From JANNSO01 sp964485395 (GTDB lineage: Bacteria; Spirochaetota; Spirochaetia; Treponematales; UBA12059): a stretch of 64,000 bases of DNA. Positions 36,168-45,444 of the stretch are shown one piece after another. How positions within the stretch are numbered: the stretch's first letter is position 1; the number at the start of each line of letters is the position of its first letter. The position numbers were made by a program, and so were the translations under genes. Location of the stretch: the NCBI GenBank assembly GCA_964485395.1, contig CAZAJF010000020.1, positions 14,365 to 78,364 on the forward strand, read 5' to 3'. Under the pieces are notes generated by a model that was not told where the DNA came from, searched no databases, and was given only the letters and a program-made list of their open reading frames with translations.

Positions 36168-37427
36168 CTAGTACGAAGTTAATGCCGCCAATGGATTTAC
36201 AGCCCTCGGAAACACTCCGTGCGCCCAGGCAAGAAAGAGGCCGAAATTCAGGATAGGAATTCCGGCTGCGTCGAGGGAGTCCAGCTGCATGAGCATCTTT
36301 CCGCGCGTCGCCATGCAGCCGCCGCAGATCACGGCCAAATCATAGCGCTTACCGGCCAGATCCTTTCCTAGTTCCCGGACGACCGTAAGCTCTACGGTCC
36401 TGCCTGTTTTTTTCGCAAGCAGCGCGGGTATCTTGACGGTCGCGATATCCTCGTGCGTTCGGTTATGCGTGCACGCCTCGAGCGCCAGGAGCGAAATAGT
36501 TCCGCCTTTTGCCGTATCAGCCGCCAGCGTATCCAGTAGGCGCAAGCCCTGCCGATAGCGGGCAAGCTCGCCTTTTTTGCGCGCGAACAAAATTGAAAAC
36601 GAAGTGAGCGGCTGGTCCGGGGGAATCACCGCGGCGACCTGCGCGAATGCCTGGCTGTCGGTCACGACAAGCGTTGGCCTTTTTGCCAAGCCGGCATACG
36701 CCTCCGCGAGTTCCGTCTCCCTGCACACGACGGCCACGCAGCCGCGGTCGAGCGCGTCCCGCAGAGTTTCGGCCTCGGGCAGTATCATCCTTCCCCGTGG
36801 GGCGGCCGAATCTATGGGCGTGACGAGCAGGACGACGTCGCCCTTTTTTACTAGGCCGGCAAGCGGAGTCGCTTCGTCCAAGCGCTCTCCGCGGGAATTG
36901 CGGACCAGCATCAGGGCGTCTTTCAGTTCCGAAACGCCGGCTCCTGAAAAGGAATTTACTTCCAGGATGGCCACCGGCTTGCCCGTGCCCGTCATGGTTT
37001 TTATTTCGTCCAGCCACGCCGTTTTGGCGGGATGCCGTGGCTTGTCGGAGAAAGTAGCCGCCACGAGCATTGGTTTTCCCGCGAGCGAAAGGCGCCCGAA
37101 CGCCGCTAGCTCGTGCGCCGACGGCTCTTTATGCAAGGGCGTCGCAAGGATGGCGATATCGGTCCAGGAAAGCCGCTCGAGGCTTTTTTCCACCCGAAGC
37201 AGTCCAAGCTCGCCTTCGTCGTCGAGGCCGGCGGTGTCGGTGAAGGAAACCGCGCCGAGCCCGCCTAATTCCATGGATTTCGATACAGGGTCGGTGGTGG
37301 TTCCGGCGACGTCGGAAACTATGGCCACCGGGCGCCCGGCTATGGCGTTGACGAGGGAGCTTTTCCCTGCGTTCCGCACGCCGAAGATGGCTATCTGGAG
37401 GCGTTCTGAATTCGGGGTGCCGGTCAT
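36168..37427 (-). CDS. hydF: [FeFe]-hydrogenase maturation GTPase HydF
   Basis: 419 aa. The N-terminal Era-like GTPase has Walker A GVRNAGKSSLVN near residue 20, SDVAGTTTDPV and DTAG. The C-terminal cluster-binding part has EACTHNRTHED near 316 and VICGGCMATRGKM near 368, which supply the CxH and CxxC ligands of the [4Fe-4S] site. HydF is the scaffold that receives the 2Fe precursor made by HydE and HydG and passes it to the hydrogenase apoprotein. It overlaps hydE by 4 bases and is the last gene of the maturation operon. Confidence 0.97.
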   Translation of the reverse strand: MTGTPNSERLQIAIFGVRNAGKSSLVNAIAGRPVAIVSDVAGTTTDPVSKSMELGGLGAVSFTDTAGLDDEGELGLLRVEKSLERLSWTDIAILATPLHKEPSAHELAAFGRLSLAGKPMLVAATFSDKPRHPAKTAWLDEIKTMTGTGKPVAILEVNSFSGAGVSELKDALMLVRNSRGERLDEATPLAGLVKKGDVVLLVTPIDSAAPRGRMILPEAETLRDALDRGCVAVVCRETELAEAYAGLAKRPTLVVTDSQAFAQVAAVIPPDQPLTSFSILFARKKGELARYRQGLRLLDTLAADTAKGGTISLLALEACTHNRTHEDIATVKIPALLAKKTGRTVELTVVRELGKDLAGKRYDLAVICGGCMATRGKMLMQLDSLDAAGIPILNFGLFLAWAHGVFPRAVNPLAALTSY

Positions 37428-38410
37428 CGGTCTGCCTCCAGTGATTTTTTATTACGCCTAAGGATCGCGGGTGAATCGCCCCGTTCCATCGAAAGGGTTT
37501 TTCCTATCGTCTTTACCCGCAGCCCCAGGCAGCCGAGGCATTTCATGCCGTCCTCGTCCAGGCAGATCTTGCCCGGATACAGCTCGTATTCCTTCTTGCG
37601 GTCCACAGGTCCTATGTTGGGCATCAGCACGTTGGCGCCGCACGCCAACATGCGTTCGCGTCCGTCGGGGGCGATGCTTCCCGCGGCGGTGGTGGCGGGC
37701 ATGTTGGCGAAAGGCAGCGCTATGCGCACGAGTGCGCAGGCGTCCAGCGCGGGTTCAAGACCTTCGCAGGGAGCCTCGGCCAGCGGGGTTTCCGGGTGCG
37801 GAATGAAAGGACCGATGCCCACCATGTCAAAGCCGTATCGGCGGCAGAGTTCCACGTCCGCTTCCATGGTACCTTCCGCCGCGCCGGGCAAGCCCGTCAT
37901 GAACCCCGAGCCCACCTCGAAGCCCAGCGAGGCAAGGTCTTCGAGAGCCTCGAGCCTGCGGGCCAGGGACGAGCCCCGCAGCTTGAGATGCAGCTTTTCG
38001 TCCGAGGTCTCGAAGCGCAGGAGATACCGGTCGCAGCCGGCGCTCTTGAGCAGCGCGTAGCTTTTCCGGCTCATGGTGCCGAAACTGTAGGTAAGAGCCG
38101 CTTCCCCGGACGTGGCGGACTTTATTTTATCGGCAAGCGCGGCGAGGCGTTCCGTGCCGAAGGCCGGATCCTCGGCTCCCTGGATCACGAAGGACCTCAT
38201 GCCCGCGGAGAAGCCGGCGGATACCGAGGCGAGAATGTCCCCGTCGCTCAGGCTGTATCGAGTTATTTTTGTATTACCGCGACGTATGCCGCAGTACAGG
38301 CAGTCCTGCGCGCACGAGTTGGATGCCTCGATGAGCCCGCGGATGTAAACCTTGTCGCCGAAGGTTTCGCGGCAAACCCCGTCGGCCTGAGCCTGGATGG
38401 ATTCGCTCAC
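37424..38410 (-). CDS. hydE: [FeFe]-hydrogenase maturation radical SAM enzyme HydE
   Basis: 328 aa. The radical-SAM motif CAQDCLYC (C-x3-C-x2-C) is near residues 33-40, followed by a TIM barrel with biotin-synthase-like features (GEDP-type loop read here as GAEDP). C-terminal Cys in CLGCLGLRV may hold an auxiliary cluster as in some HydE. It acts with HydG on the Fe-cysteine precursor to build the dithiomethylamine-bridged 2Fe unit. It overlaps hydF and hydG by 4 bases each. Confidence 0.97.
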   Translation of the reverse strand: MSESIQAQADGVCRETFGDKVYIRGLIEASNSCAQDCLYCGIRRGNTKITRYSLSDGDILASVSAGFSAGMRSFVIQGAEDPAFGTERLAALADKIKSATSGEAALTYSFGTMSRKSYALLKSAGCDRYLLRFETSDEKLHLKLRGSSLARRLEALEDLASLGFEVGSGFMTGLPGAAEGTMEADVELCRRYGFDMVGIGPFIPHPETPLAEAPCEGLEPALDACALVRIALPFANMPATTAAGSIAPDGRERMLACGANVLMPNIGPVDRKKEYELYPGKICLDEDGMKCLGCLGLRVKTIGKTLSMERGDSPAILRRNKKSLEADR

Positions 38411-39840
38411 AGGTATACATCCCGCTCGCCGCCTTCGATGGCGGCAAGTCCCGCTCGCGCCTTCTCCTTCGTCTCCTCGTCCGGCAGCGTGGCGATGAGC
38501 CGGACGGTAAGCTCGAACCCGGCGCGCTGCGTATCCTCATCGGCAAAGTCGCGCAGGTATTCCGCAAACGTGAACATGGCGTTGGGCTCGCAGAAGCGGC
38601 GGATGAGCCCGGGTTTGGCCAGATCCATGAAATCGGCTCCCACGCGTCCCTTACGGTAACAGCCTGTGCAGAACGACGGCACGTAATCAAGCTCTGCCAG
38701 CTTTGCCACGACTTCCTGCAGGCTGCGGTGGTCGCCCAGCTGGAACTGGCTGCCGGCATGCGCGTTTTCGGCGGAACCGGCGGCGTCGGCGGCATACGCG
38801 CCCGGATCGGTCCTTGAGCCCGCGGAAATCTGGCTTACGCCGTACTTGAACAATTCGTTGCGAAGACCTTCGCTTTCCCTCGTGGACAGGATGAGGCCCG
38901 TATAGGGAAGCGCGAGGCGAAGCGTCGCCACGACACGGCGGAACTCGTGGTCGGAGAGGGCCTTGGGCACGCTCATGGCGGCGGGCGCTCCGTGCGCAGG
39001 CTCGATGCGGGGCACGCTGACGGTGTGGGGGCCGCAGCCGAAAGCGGCTTCCAGGTGCTCCGCGTGCTTGAGCATGCCCAGCACCTCGAAGCGGAAGTCG
39101 CCCAGGCCGAACAGCGCGCCGATGCCCACGTCGTCGATGCCGCCCTCCATGGCGCGGTCCATGACGAGGAGGCGTTTTTCGTAATCCGCCTTGGGGCCGG
39201 CCTTATGGAAATTCCCGTAGAGGTCGGGGTCGTAGGTTTCCTGGAAACAGGCATAGGTGCCGATCTTGGCGTCCTTGAGCCTCCGGAATTCGGGCACTTC
39301 CAGCGGGGCTATCTCCACGTTTATCCTGCGGATGGAAGAATCGGGGCCGCCGCGCGGATTACCTTCGCGGACCGCGTATACCCTCCTCATGGCCTCGAGG
39401 AAGCGGTCGATGCCTTCGGTGGCGTCCTCGCCGGAAAGCATGAGCACGCGCTTGTGCCCCTCGCGGAGCAGCGCCCTGGTCTCGTTCTCGATTTCCGCGT
39501 AGGAGAGCGACCGCCGCGCGAGCTCCTTGTTGCCCGCGCGGAACGAGCAGTACAGGCACTCGTTGGAGCAGCGGTTACCTATATATAACGGGGCGAACAA
39601 TACGAGGCGGCGGCCGTAGATGTGTTCCTTGACGCGTCCGGCGGAGGCGAGCAGTTCGGTCTCGAGTTCCGGCGAGTCGGCATTGAGGAGCACGGCGGCT
39701 TCCTCCGCGGAAATGCCCTTCAGCAATTCGGCTTTCCTGAGTATGGCCCGTACGCGTTCGTGGGTCGGCTTTGCCGACTCTATGGTCTCCCTGATTCGCT
39801 GCGCGTCAATGAACGCGCGATTCCTCTGTGCTGTCGACAT
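38407..39840 (-). CDS. hydG: [FeFe]-hydrogenase maturation radical SAM tyrosine lyase HydG
   Basis: 477 aa, similar to ThiH but longer. The radical-SAM cysteines CSNECLYC are near residue 93. The C-terminal extension has FCTGCYRKGRVGADF near 393, the CxxC of the second cluster that binds the dangler iron. HydG cleaves tyrosine to give the CO and CN ligands of the H-cluster. It overlaps hydE by 4 bases, and its start lies inside the end of the TM1266-type regulator gene (35 bases of overlap). A start further downstream is possible. Confidence 0.97.
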   Translation of the reverse strand: MSTAQRNRAFIDAQRIRETIESAKPTHERVRAILRKAELLKGISAEEAAVLLNADSPELETELLASAGRVKEHIYGRRLVLFAPLYIGNRCSNECLYCSFRAGNKELARRSLSYAEIENETRALLREGHKRVLMLSGEDATEGIDRFLEAMRRVYAVREGNPRGGPDSSIRRINVEIAPLEVPEFRRLKDAKIGTYACFQETYDPDLYGNFHKAGPKADYEKRLLVMDRAMEGGIDDVGIGALFGLGDFRFEVLGMLKHAEHLEAAFGCGPHTVSVPRIEPAHGAPAAMSVPKALSDHEFRRVVATLRLALPYTGLILSTRESEGLRNELFKYGVSQISAGSRTDPGAYAADAAGSAENAHAGSQFQLGDHRSLQEVVAKLAELDYVPSFCTGCYRKGRVGADFMDLAKPGLIRRFCEPNAMFTFAEYLRDFADEDTQRAGFELTVRLIATLPDEETKEKARAGLAAIEGGERDVYL

Positions 39841-40096
39841 TGTCGTCCTCCCTGAATGCGGTGAGGACGGACTTTACCTTGACGCCGGAGAGCTTGCCGA
39901 GTTTGCCGGTAAGCGCGCCTATGGCGTCGGTATCACCCTCGACGACGAGGGAGATGAGCGAAATGCCCTTGCCGCGCATGGGTAGCCCCAGGCGGGCGTC
40001 GATGAGGTTCGCGTAGTCGGTCAGGAGCGTATTTACGTGCGGTACGCTGGTCTGGTCTTCTATTACCACGGCAACTATGCCGAGCCTCTTTTCCAT
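39806..40096 (-). CDS. Iron-only hydrogenase system regulator, TM1266 family
   Basis: 96 aa. MEKRLGIVAVVIEDQ followed by LLTDYANLIDARLGLP and GISLISLVVEGDTDAIGALTGKLGKL is the ACT/NikR-C-like fold of the 'iron-only hydrogenase system regulator' family. These small proteins stand next to [FeFe]-hydrogenase genes in many anaerobes and are presumed to control them, but a DNA-binding domain is not evident. It is the first gene of the hyd maturation operon, 140 bases after the promoter. Confidence 0.93.
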   Translation of the reverse strand: MEKRLGIVAVVIEDQTSVPHVNTLLTDYANLIDARLGLPMRGKGISLISLVVEGDTDAIGALTGKLGKLSGVKVKSVLTAFREDDNVDSTEESRVH

Positions 40097-40243
40097 CAGA
40101 TACTTCCTTTGGATCGGTCAACCGGACTCAGGCGAGCGCCTGCGCCGGATAGGGGCACCTCGAGCTGGATGAATCCGTCTCTCAGTGTTCGACGCAAGAC
40201 CGGCATGCCGGAATCGTGAAGGCCGCCACAAGGCGACCGTTCT

Positions 40244-40272
40244 ATATTAGATATAATTATATCGAATGTCAA
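40244..40272 (-). promoter_or_regulatory. Promoter of the hydrogenase-maturation operon with a palindrome in its spacer
   Basis: Minus strand: TTGACA (40267-40272, perfect -35), 17-base spacer, TAATAT (40244-40249). The perfect 14-bp palindrome GATATAATTATATC (40250-40263) fills the spacer. A protein bound there would block RNA polymerase. The start would fall near 40237, leaving a leader of about 140 bases. Confidence 0.7.
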
Positions 40273-40287
40273 GCCCCATGACGCGGC

Positions 40288-42567
40288 TCATCGTTTTATT
40301 ACCATAAGCTCGAAGTACCTGAACCCCGAAGAGTCCGCGGGGGTCCTCTCGATGCCGTGTATGTCGCTCGCGTACCCGGGAAAGTCATTCTCGAAATCCT
40401 GCCTGGCCAGCAGATAGTCGACGATGGCCTGCGATTTTTTATTAACTGATTCGCCTCCCATCAGGATGGGTATTCCCGGCGGATAGGGCACCACCATGAC
40501 GGCGGAAATCCTGCCCCCGCCCTCCGAGCCCAGCGAATCCACCCGAACGAATTCAACCTGCTTCCTGACGATGGCCCGATACGCGTCCGCGGGGATGAGC
40601 GCCTGGTCGGGAATTATCTGCGACGAGCGGACCATGTTCTCCAAGAGCCCGCGCGAGCGGATGTACGAATGCATTTCCTGGCAGTGGTCCTTGAGGCCCA
40701 TGCCTTTATAGCGGGCGGCGTGTTCGTGGATCAATTGGGGAAACACGGTCTCGAGCGGCGCGTTCACCTTGTACAGCTCCCTGAAGTTGAAGAGCTCCGC
40801 GAGCAGCGTGCCCTGCTTGCCCTTGGTGGTGCCCAGCGAATTGAGCAGCAGCCACGAATAGTAATCGGATTTTTCGCAGACGATGCCGCGGTCGCCCAGG
40901 TAACGCGTTACGATGGCGGCGGGGATGCCCGTATCGGACCATGCGCCGCGCACGTCGATGCCCGGGCACAGGAAGGTGAGCTTGATGGGGTCCAGCATCG
41001 CGTAGCAATCCGACAGGTCGGTCCTCGAGAATCCGTGCCACGCCTCGCCGGGCTTCAAGACCCAGTTGGACTGGTCGTCGATCAGGTCCTGGGTGGACTT
41101 CGCGATGATGCAGTCCGGCTGCCATATGCCGAAGAACCAGTCGCCTTCGCCCGTTTCCTCTTTTTTTATCCGGGCGATCTTCCTCCTGAGCTCGATGGCC
41201 TCCTCCATGATGTCTGCATGCGCGGTTTCGCCGTTGTCGTGCATCATCTTCGTGGCAATCTCCAGGGATGCCACCATGGAATACTGCGGGGACGTGGAGC
41301 AGTGCATCATGTACGATTCGTTGAACAGGTCGTGGAAATCTTCCTGCAGCTCCTCGGATTCCAGGACGCCACGGGGAAATTTCACGTGGATCATGGAGGC
41401 CTGGGAAAAGGCCGTCAGGAGCTTATGCGTGGAATGCGTGCAGAATATGAGCTTTTCGCGCGACTCGAGCGACATCCCGAAATGCTTCCTGTAGATCGGG
41501 TGGAATTTCGCGTAGGCAAACCAGGCCTCGTCGAAATGGAGCACCTCCGCGCCGAGTAAATATTTATTCGCATATTCGATGTCGTAGCAGATTCCGTCGT
41601 ACGTGGAATTCGTGAGCGCTGACATCGCGTATTTCCTGGACCGGTCGATCCTGGAAAAGTCGACGGGGCCGATGATGCCGAGCGCGTTGCGTATGGGCAC
41701 CATGTATTCAGGCTTCGCCGACGTTATGATCATGGCGTGGTTCAGCGATTTGTGGCAGTTCCGGTCGAGGAGGCAGGTATCGCCGGGCGACACCTGGCTG
41801 CGCCAGATAATCTGGTTGCCCGTGGAAGTTCCGTTGAGCACGTAATAGGTGCTGTCCGCCCCGAACACCTTCGCCGAGAAGCGCTCCGCGTCGCCGGTGA
41901 CGCCCGAGTGGTCCAACAGCGAGCCGAGCTCCGGAACCGAAATGGACAGGTCCGCGCGGAGCACGTTCTCGCCGAAGAACTTGTGGAACGCCGTTCCCGA
42001 CGGGCTCTTAAGGAAGCCCTGCCCGCCCATGTGGCCGGGCGTATGCCAGGCGAAGTTGTACTCGTGCACGTAGTCCACGAGATTCCTGAAAAACGGCGGA
42101 AGCACCGTCTGCATGTAATCGGTAACGCTGCGCTCGATGCGCCCCGCGTTGAACTGCGGCGTATCGGTGAGCTTCCATATTACGCCGCTGATCTTCTCCA
42201 GCACGGGATTGGGAATGCTCTCTATGGAGGCGCGGTCGGACAGGATGAGGATGGGGATGTTCCGATTGCGCTTGCGGATATACTCGACGAAGCGGAGGCC
42301 GGAATCCGCCCCCGTCATCGATTCGTTTTTCTTGTGCACGCGGCCGGGGCTCTTGTTCTCCCAGTCAACCACGATGGTGCCGAGGTCTTCCCGCGAATAG
42401 ATGAAATCGCAGGCGTCGCCGTACGAGGAATTGAATACCGCCGCACAGCCGTTGACCTCGGTGAGGGTCTTTATTATTTCCCGGAGCCAACTGCCTTCGT
42501 CCGTCTGCTGCTGCAGCTGATCCGAGACGAAGAGCACCGGCCAGGATCGCTTGCCGAGCTGCTTCAT
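40288..42567 (-). CDS. Orn/Lys/Arg decarboxylase (large AdiA/LdcI-type)
   Basis: 759 aa, the size of biodegradative arginine or lysine decarboxylases. An N-terminal receiver-like wing domain (about 1-150) precedes the PLP domain. AWHTPGHMGG opens the core, HFDEAWFAYAKFHP carries the PLP-ring Asp, and THSTHKLLTAFSQASM has the Schiff-base lysine near residue 381. These enzymes consume a cytosolic proton and give agmatine or cadaverine, so they help in acid resistance or polyamine supply. Length favours arginine decarboxylase; no antiporter gene is adjacent, so the substrate is open. The start overlaps the propeller-like gene by 4 bases. Confidence 0.92.
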   Translation of the reverse strand: MKQLGKRSWPVLFVSDQLQQQTDEGSWLREIIKTLTEVNGCAAVFNSSYGDACDFIYSREDLGTIVVDWENKSPGRVHKKNESMTGADSGLRFVEYIRKRNRNIPILILSDRASIESIPNPVLEKISGVIWKLTDTPQFNAGRIERSVTDYMQTVLPPFFRNLVDYVHEYNFAWHTPGHMGGQGFLKSPSGTAFHKFFGENVLRADLSISVPELGSLLDHSGVTGDAERFSAKVFGADSTYYVLNGTSTGNQIIWRSQVSPGDTCLLDRNCHKSLNHAMIITSAKPEYMVPIRNALGIIGPVDFSRIDRSRKYAMSALTNSTYDGICYDIEYANKYLLGAEVLHFDEAWFAYAKFHPIYRKHFGMSLESREKLIFCTHSTHKLLTAFSQASMIHVKFPRGVLESEELQEDFHDLFNESYMMHCSTSPQYSMVASLEIATKMMHDNGETAHADIMEEAIELRRKIARIKKEETGEGDWFFGIWQPDCIIAKSTQDLIDDQSNWVLKPGEAWHGFSRTDLSDCYAMLDPIKLTFLCPGIDVRGAWSDTGIPAAIVTRYLGDRGIVCEKSDYYSWLLLNSLGTTKGKQGTLLAELFNFRELYKVNAPLETVFPQLIHEHAARYKGMGLKDHCQEMHSYIRSRGLLENMVRSSQIIPDQALIPADAYRAIVRKQVEFVRVDSLGSEGGGRISAVMVVPYPPGIPILMGGESVNKKSQAIVDYLLARQDFENDFPGYASDIHGIERTPADSSGFRYFELMVIKR

Positions 42568-44198
42568 GGCGCTACGCCGGCGGCAGTATGCGCCGCTACC
42601 GCGAATACCTTGCCGTCCTTCAGGTAGGCATATGCGCCCGTGCGTCCGTCAAGGGCTCCGGGGTACTCGCCGGAGCTTATCAGTATCATGCTCCACATAA
42701 CTCCCTTGACGGGGTGGGCGTAATATTGGAGCGCATGGCCATCCGCCGATTTCCCGATACGGGAAGATATGTCCCAATACGAAGCGGAACGAGCGGAGCC
42801 GGTAACGATCGCGTTTGCCGACTTGTCCAGCGTCTCGAAATACCAAAGCGTGCCGTCACCGAGAAAACCGAGATCTTCGACTCCTATAACCGTGTCGACA
42901 GGTTGGCCATCTAGCATGATGATGCTTTCATCCCTTTTTTTTACCGTCCACGCCGATTTGCCTTCCGCAGATACGGCGAGGTATCTGATGGAGTCATACG
43001 GTCCGTACTCGCCACCCTTGGTTACGACATATCGGGTTCCTTCCTCGCCCTTCGTGTACGCCAGGTTACCCGAGCTTGCGCCTGCGTGGCTCACGCCCCC
43101 CGATGAATACAAGGCTGGGTCGCTGCCGATGTACAGGAACATTCCTGCACTCTGCTTGTCCTTCACTCTAAAGACGGTCCTGCCGTCAGGTAAAAACTCC
43201 AGCTTGTCCGCAGCGACGAAAGGTCCCCGGAGTCCGTCGCCTCCGACCACGAAATCTGCGTCGGTATCCATCTTGCTTATCCAGCCAAGCTTGGATCCGT
43301 CCGCCGAAAAAACAAAATCATGCATGGATCGCCAGTTGACGAGGCCGTCGGTGGCCTCTTCCGTAATTCCGTTGACATATAAGCTCGTAACGGTATTCTT
43401 GCCGTTGGCGAACCACAATGCCTCATCGCTACCCGGCTTCCAGAAAGCGCCGCGAACGGCGCGATACGGACCGAAGAGGGAATCGCCCATGACGACCCAA
43501 CGCTCGTCGCCGATATGCGTTACTGAAAGCGCAATACCGCTTGCCGGCGAGAGCTTGAAAGGGACGATCGACGTTTCCGGGTCATACATGCCCCCGATGA
43601 AGGAAAGACCCGAGTATTTTTTTTTATCGACTGAAAGCACATACCCGTTTTTCGTATTTCCCGCTTCGATCGCTGCGTATACAAAGCCCTTGGCGGCGGC
43701 GGAATACGTAAAGTAATTCATGAGCATCGCGCTGTTATAGCCGTCGAAGGGACCCGACCTGGCGCCATCCACGACTACAAAATAAACATATCCGGAATTC
43801 GTCTTGCTGCCTGCGATATATCCGAGCGATTTTCCGTCATCCGAAAATAAAATCGGCCCTGGCATATACCAGACAGCGGATTTCTTGCCGTCCAAGAACA
43901 AAGCACAGTTGTCCTTCTTGTCCCTGGCCCACCAAGCGCTGCGCTTTCCGTTTGGCGACAAGACCCTGCCATCAATCCTTGTATACGGGCCGAAGCGATT
44001 GCCGCTCAGCAGCACGTACCAGGCTCCGTCTTTGGCGCACGGCCCCGTCACGGCCATGTAGCCGTCTCCCGCGACTATCAGGTCGACGAGAGGCTCACCT
44101 TCCTGCAAAACGAGGGCCGATTCCAAAACGCGGGTCTGTGCGCCGGCAAGGCTTCCAGCGAGCATTAAAATTAGAAGCCCTACTATTGATCTGGCCAT
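42564..44198 (-). CDS. Exported propeller-like protein with repeated GPY/GPF motifs
   Basis: 544 aa. MARSIVGLLILMLAGSLAGAQ is a signal peptide, so the protein acts in the periplasm or outside. The body repeats a block of about 60-90 residues in which GPY or GPF is followed by a beta-strand: FGPYTRI, SGPFDGY, FGPYRAV, RGPFVAA and YGPYDSI. The blocks also carry D/G-rich turns like those of WD40 or TolB propeller blades (FSDDGKSLGYI, FSADGSKLGWI). It is probably a beta-propeller binding protein. I do not know a named family. It is coupled to a cytosolic decarboxylase by a 4-base overlap, an odd pairing. Ribosome site GGAG lies 8 bases upstream. Confidence 0.75.
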   Translation of the reverse strand: MARSIVGLLILMLAGSLAGAQTRVLESALVLQEGEPLVDLIVAGDGYMAVTGPCAKDGAWYVLLSGNRFGPYTRIDGRVLSPNGKRSAWWARDKKDNCALFLDGKKSAVWYMPGPILFSDDGKSLGYIAGSKTNSGYVYFVVVDGARSGPFDGYNSAMLMNYFTYSAAAKGFVYAAIEAGNTKNGYVLSVDKKKYSGLSFIGGMYDPETSIVPFKLSPASGIALSVTHIGDERWVVMGDSLFGPYRAVRGAFWKPGSDEALWFANGKNTVTSLYVNGITEEATDGLVNWRSMHDFVFSADGSKLGWISKMDTDADFVVGGDGLRGPFVAADKLEFLPDGRTVFRVKDKQSAGMFLYIGSDPALYSSGGVSHAGASSGNLAYTKGEEGTRYVVTKGGEYGPYDSIRYLAVSAEGKSAWTVKKRDESIIMLDGQPVDTVIGVEDLGFLGDGTLWYFETLDKSANAIVTGSARSASYWDISSRIGKSADGHALQYYAHPVKGVMWSMILISSGEYPGALDGRTGAYAYLKDGKVFAVAAHTAAGVAP

Positions 44199-44228
44199 AG
44201 ATTAATCTCCGTAGACTTATATTCCTCG

Positions 44229-44258
44229 CTGATTCCCTGCAGGAATCAGGTTTTTTTT
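44229..44258 (+). terminator. Terminator-like hairpin in the propeller gene's upstream region
   Basis: CTGATTCC (44229-44236) and GGAATCAG (44242-44249) form a perfect 8-bp stem with a CTGCA loop, followed by eight T after one G on the plus strand. There is no plus-strand gene for it to serve. On the minus strand it would be a leader hairpin of the propeller gene. Confidence 0.4.
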
Positions 44259-44430
44259 ATCGTCCTCTAAAAACTGAAGTTTCCAGGGGTCTCCTATAAA
44301 AAGAAAACATCGAAAAACATTGGTTTTACGATATCGCAAAATTACTAACAAGTCGCTTGACGCATCGACAAATCGGATCGAGACGCCCAGCCGCCGGGGA
44401 ATATTTCTTCCGGCGGCACCGTCGTTTAAC

Positions 44431-45432
44431 CTATTTCTTCGCCGCTTCGGAAACGGCTACCGCTACGGCCACCGTCGCCCCTACCATGGGGTTGTTTCCC
44501 ATGCCTATGAGGCCCATCATCTCCACATGCGCCGGTACCGACGACGATCCGGCGAACTGCGCATCCGAGTGCATGCGGCCCATGGTGTCGGTCATGCCGT
44601 AGGAGGCGGGACCGGCGGCCATGTTGTCCGGGTGCAGGGTGCGGCCCGTTCCGCCGCCGGAAGCCACCGAGAAAAACGCTTTGCCGTTTTCCAAGCGCTC
44701 TTTCTTGTAGGTGCCCGCGACCGGGTGCTGGAACCTCGTGGGGTTCGTGGAGTTACCGGTAATCGACACGTCGACGTTTTCCAGATGCATGATTGCCACG
44801 CCCTCGCGCACGTCATCCGCGCCGTAGACTCGAACCTGGGCCTTCTCGCCCTTGGAATAGGCCACCTCGCGCACGATGGTCAGCTTGCTCGTGTAATAGT
44901 CGAAGTTGGTCTGCACGTAGGTAAAGCCGTTGATGCGCGCGATTATCTGGGCCGCGTCCTTGCCTAGGCCATTCAGCACTACCTTGAGCGCCGCCTTGCG
45001 TGCTCGGTTCGCGCTCTTCACGATGCCGATTGCGCCTTCCGCCGCGGCAAAGGATTCGTGGCCCGCCAGGAAGCAGAAGCATTTCGTGTTCTCCGACAGG
45101 AGCATGGCGCCGAGGTTGCCGTGCCCTATGCCCACCTTGCGGTCGTCGGCCACCGAGCCGGGTATGCAAAAAGCCTGGATTCCCTCGCCCAATACCCTGG
45201 CGATTTCCGCGGGGTCGGAGACGCCTTTTTTAATCGCTATGGCCGCGCCCACGGTGTACGCCCAGCACGCGTTCTCGAAGCAGATGGACTGGACGCCGCG
45301 GACGATGCCGGCGATATCAAGCCCCTTGGCCTCGCAGATCTTTTTCGTCTCTTCGATGGAAGTAATATTATATTTCGCCAGGACCGAAGTGATCTGGGCT
45401 ATCCTGCGCTCGTAGCTTTCAAATAATGCCAT
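44431..45432 (-). CDS. GGGtGRT protein
   Basis: 333 aa. The name-giving motif is seen in ASGGGTGRTLHPDN near residue 258. Other features are YERRIAQITSVLAKY at the start, GAAIAIKKGVSDPAEIARVLGEG, and a Gly/Met-rich C-terminus (GLIGMGNNPMVGATVAVAVAV). The family is conserved in anaerobes, nearly always beside a NifU-like scaffold as here, but has no established function. There is no membrane or signal segment. It is the second gene of a two-gene operon, 12 bases after the NifU-like gene. Confidence 0.9.
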   Translation of the reverse strand: MALFESYERRIAQITSVLAKYNITSIEETKKICEAKGLDIAGIVRGVQSICFENACWAYTVGAAIAIKKGVSDPAEIARVLGEGIQAFCIPGSVADDRKVGIGHGNLGAMLLSENTKCFCFLAGHESFAAAEGAIGIVKSANRARKAALKVVLNGLGKDAAQIIARINGFTYVQTNFDYYTSKLTIVREVAYSKGEKAQVRVYGADDVREGVAIMHLENVDVSITGNSTNPTRFQHPVAGTYKKERLENGKAFFSVASGGGTGRTLHPDNMAAGPASYGMTDTMGRMHSDAQFAGSSSVPAHVEMMGLIGMGNNPMVGATVAVAVAVSEAAKK

Positions 45433-45444
45433 GGTTTCCCCCTC

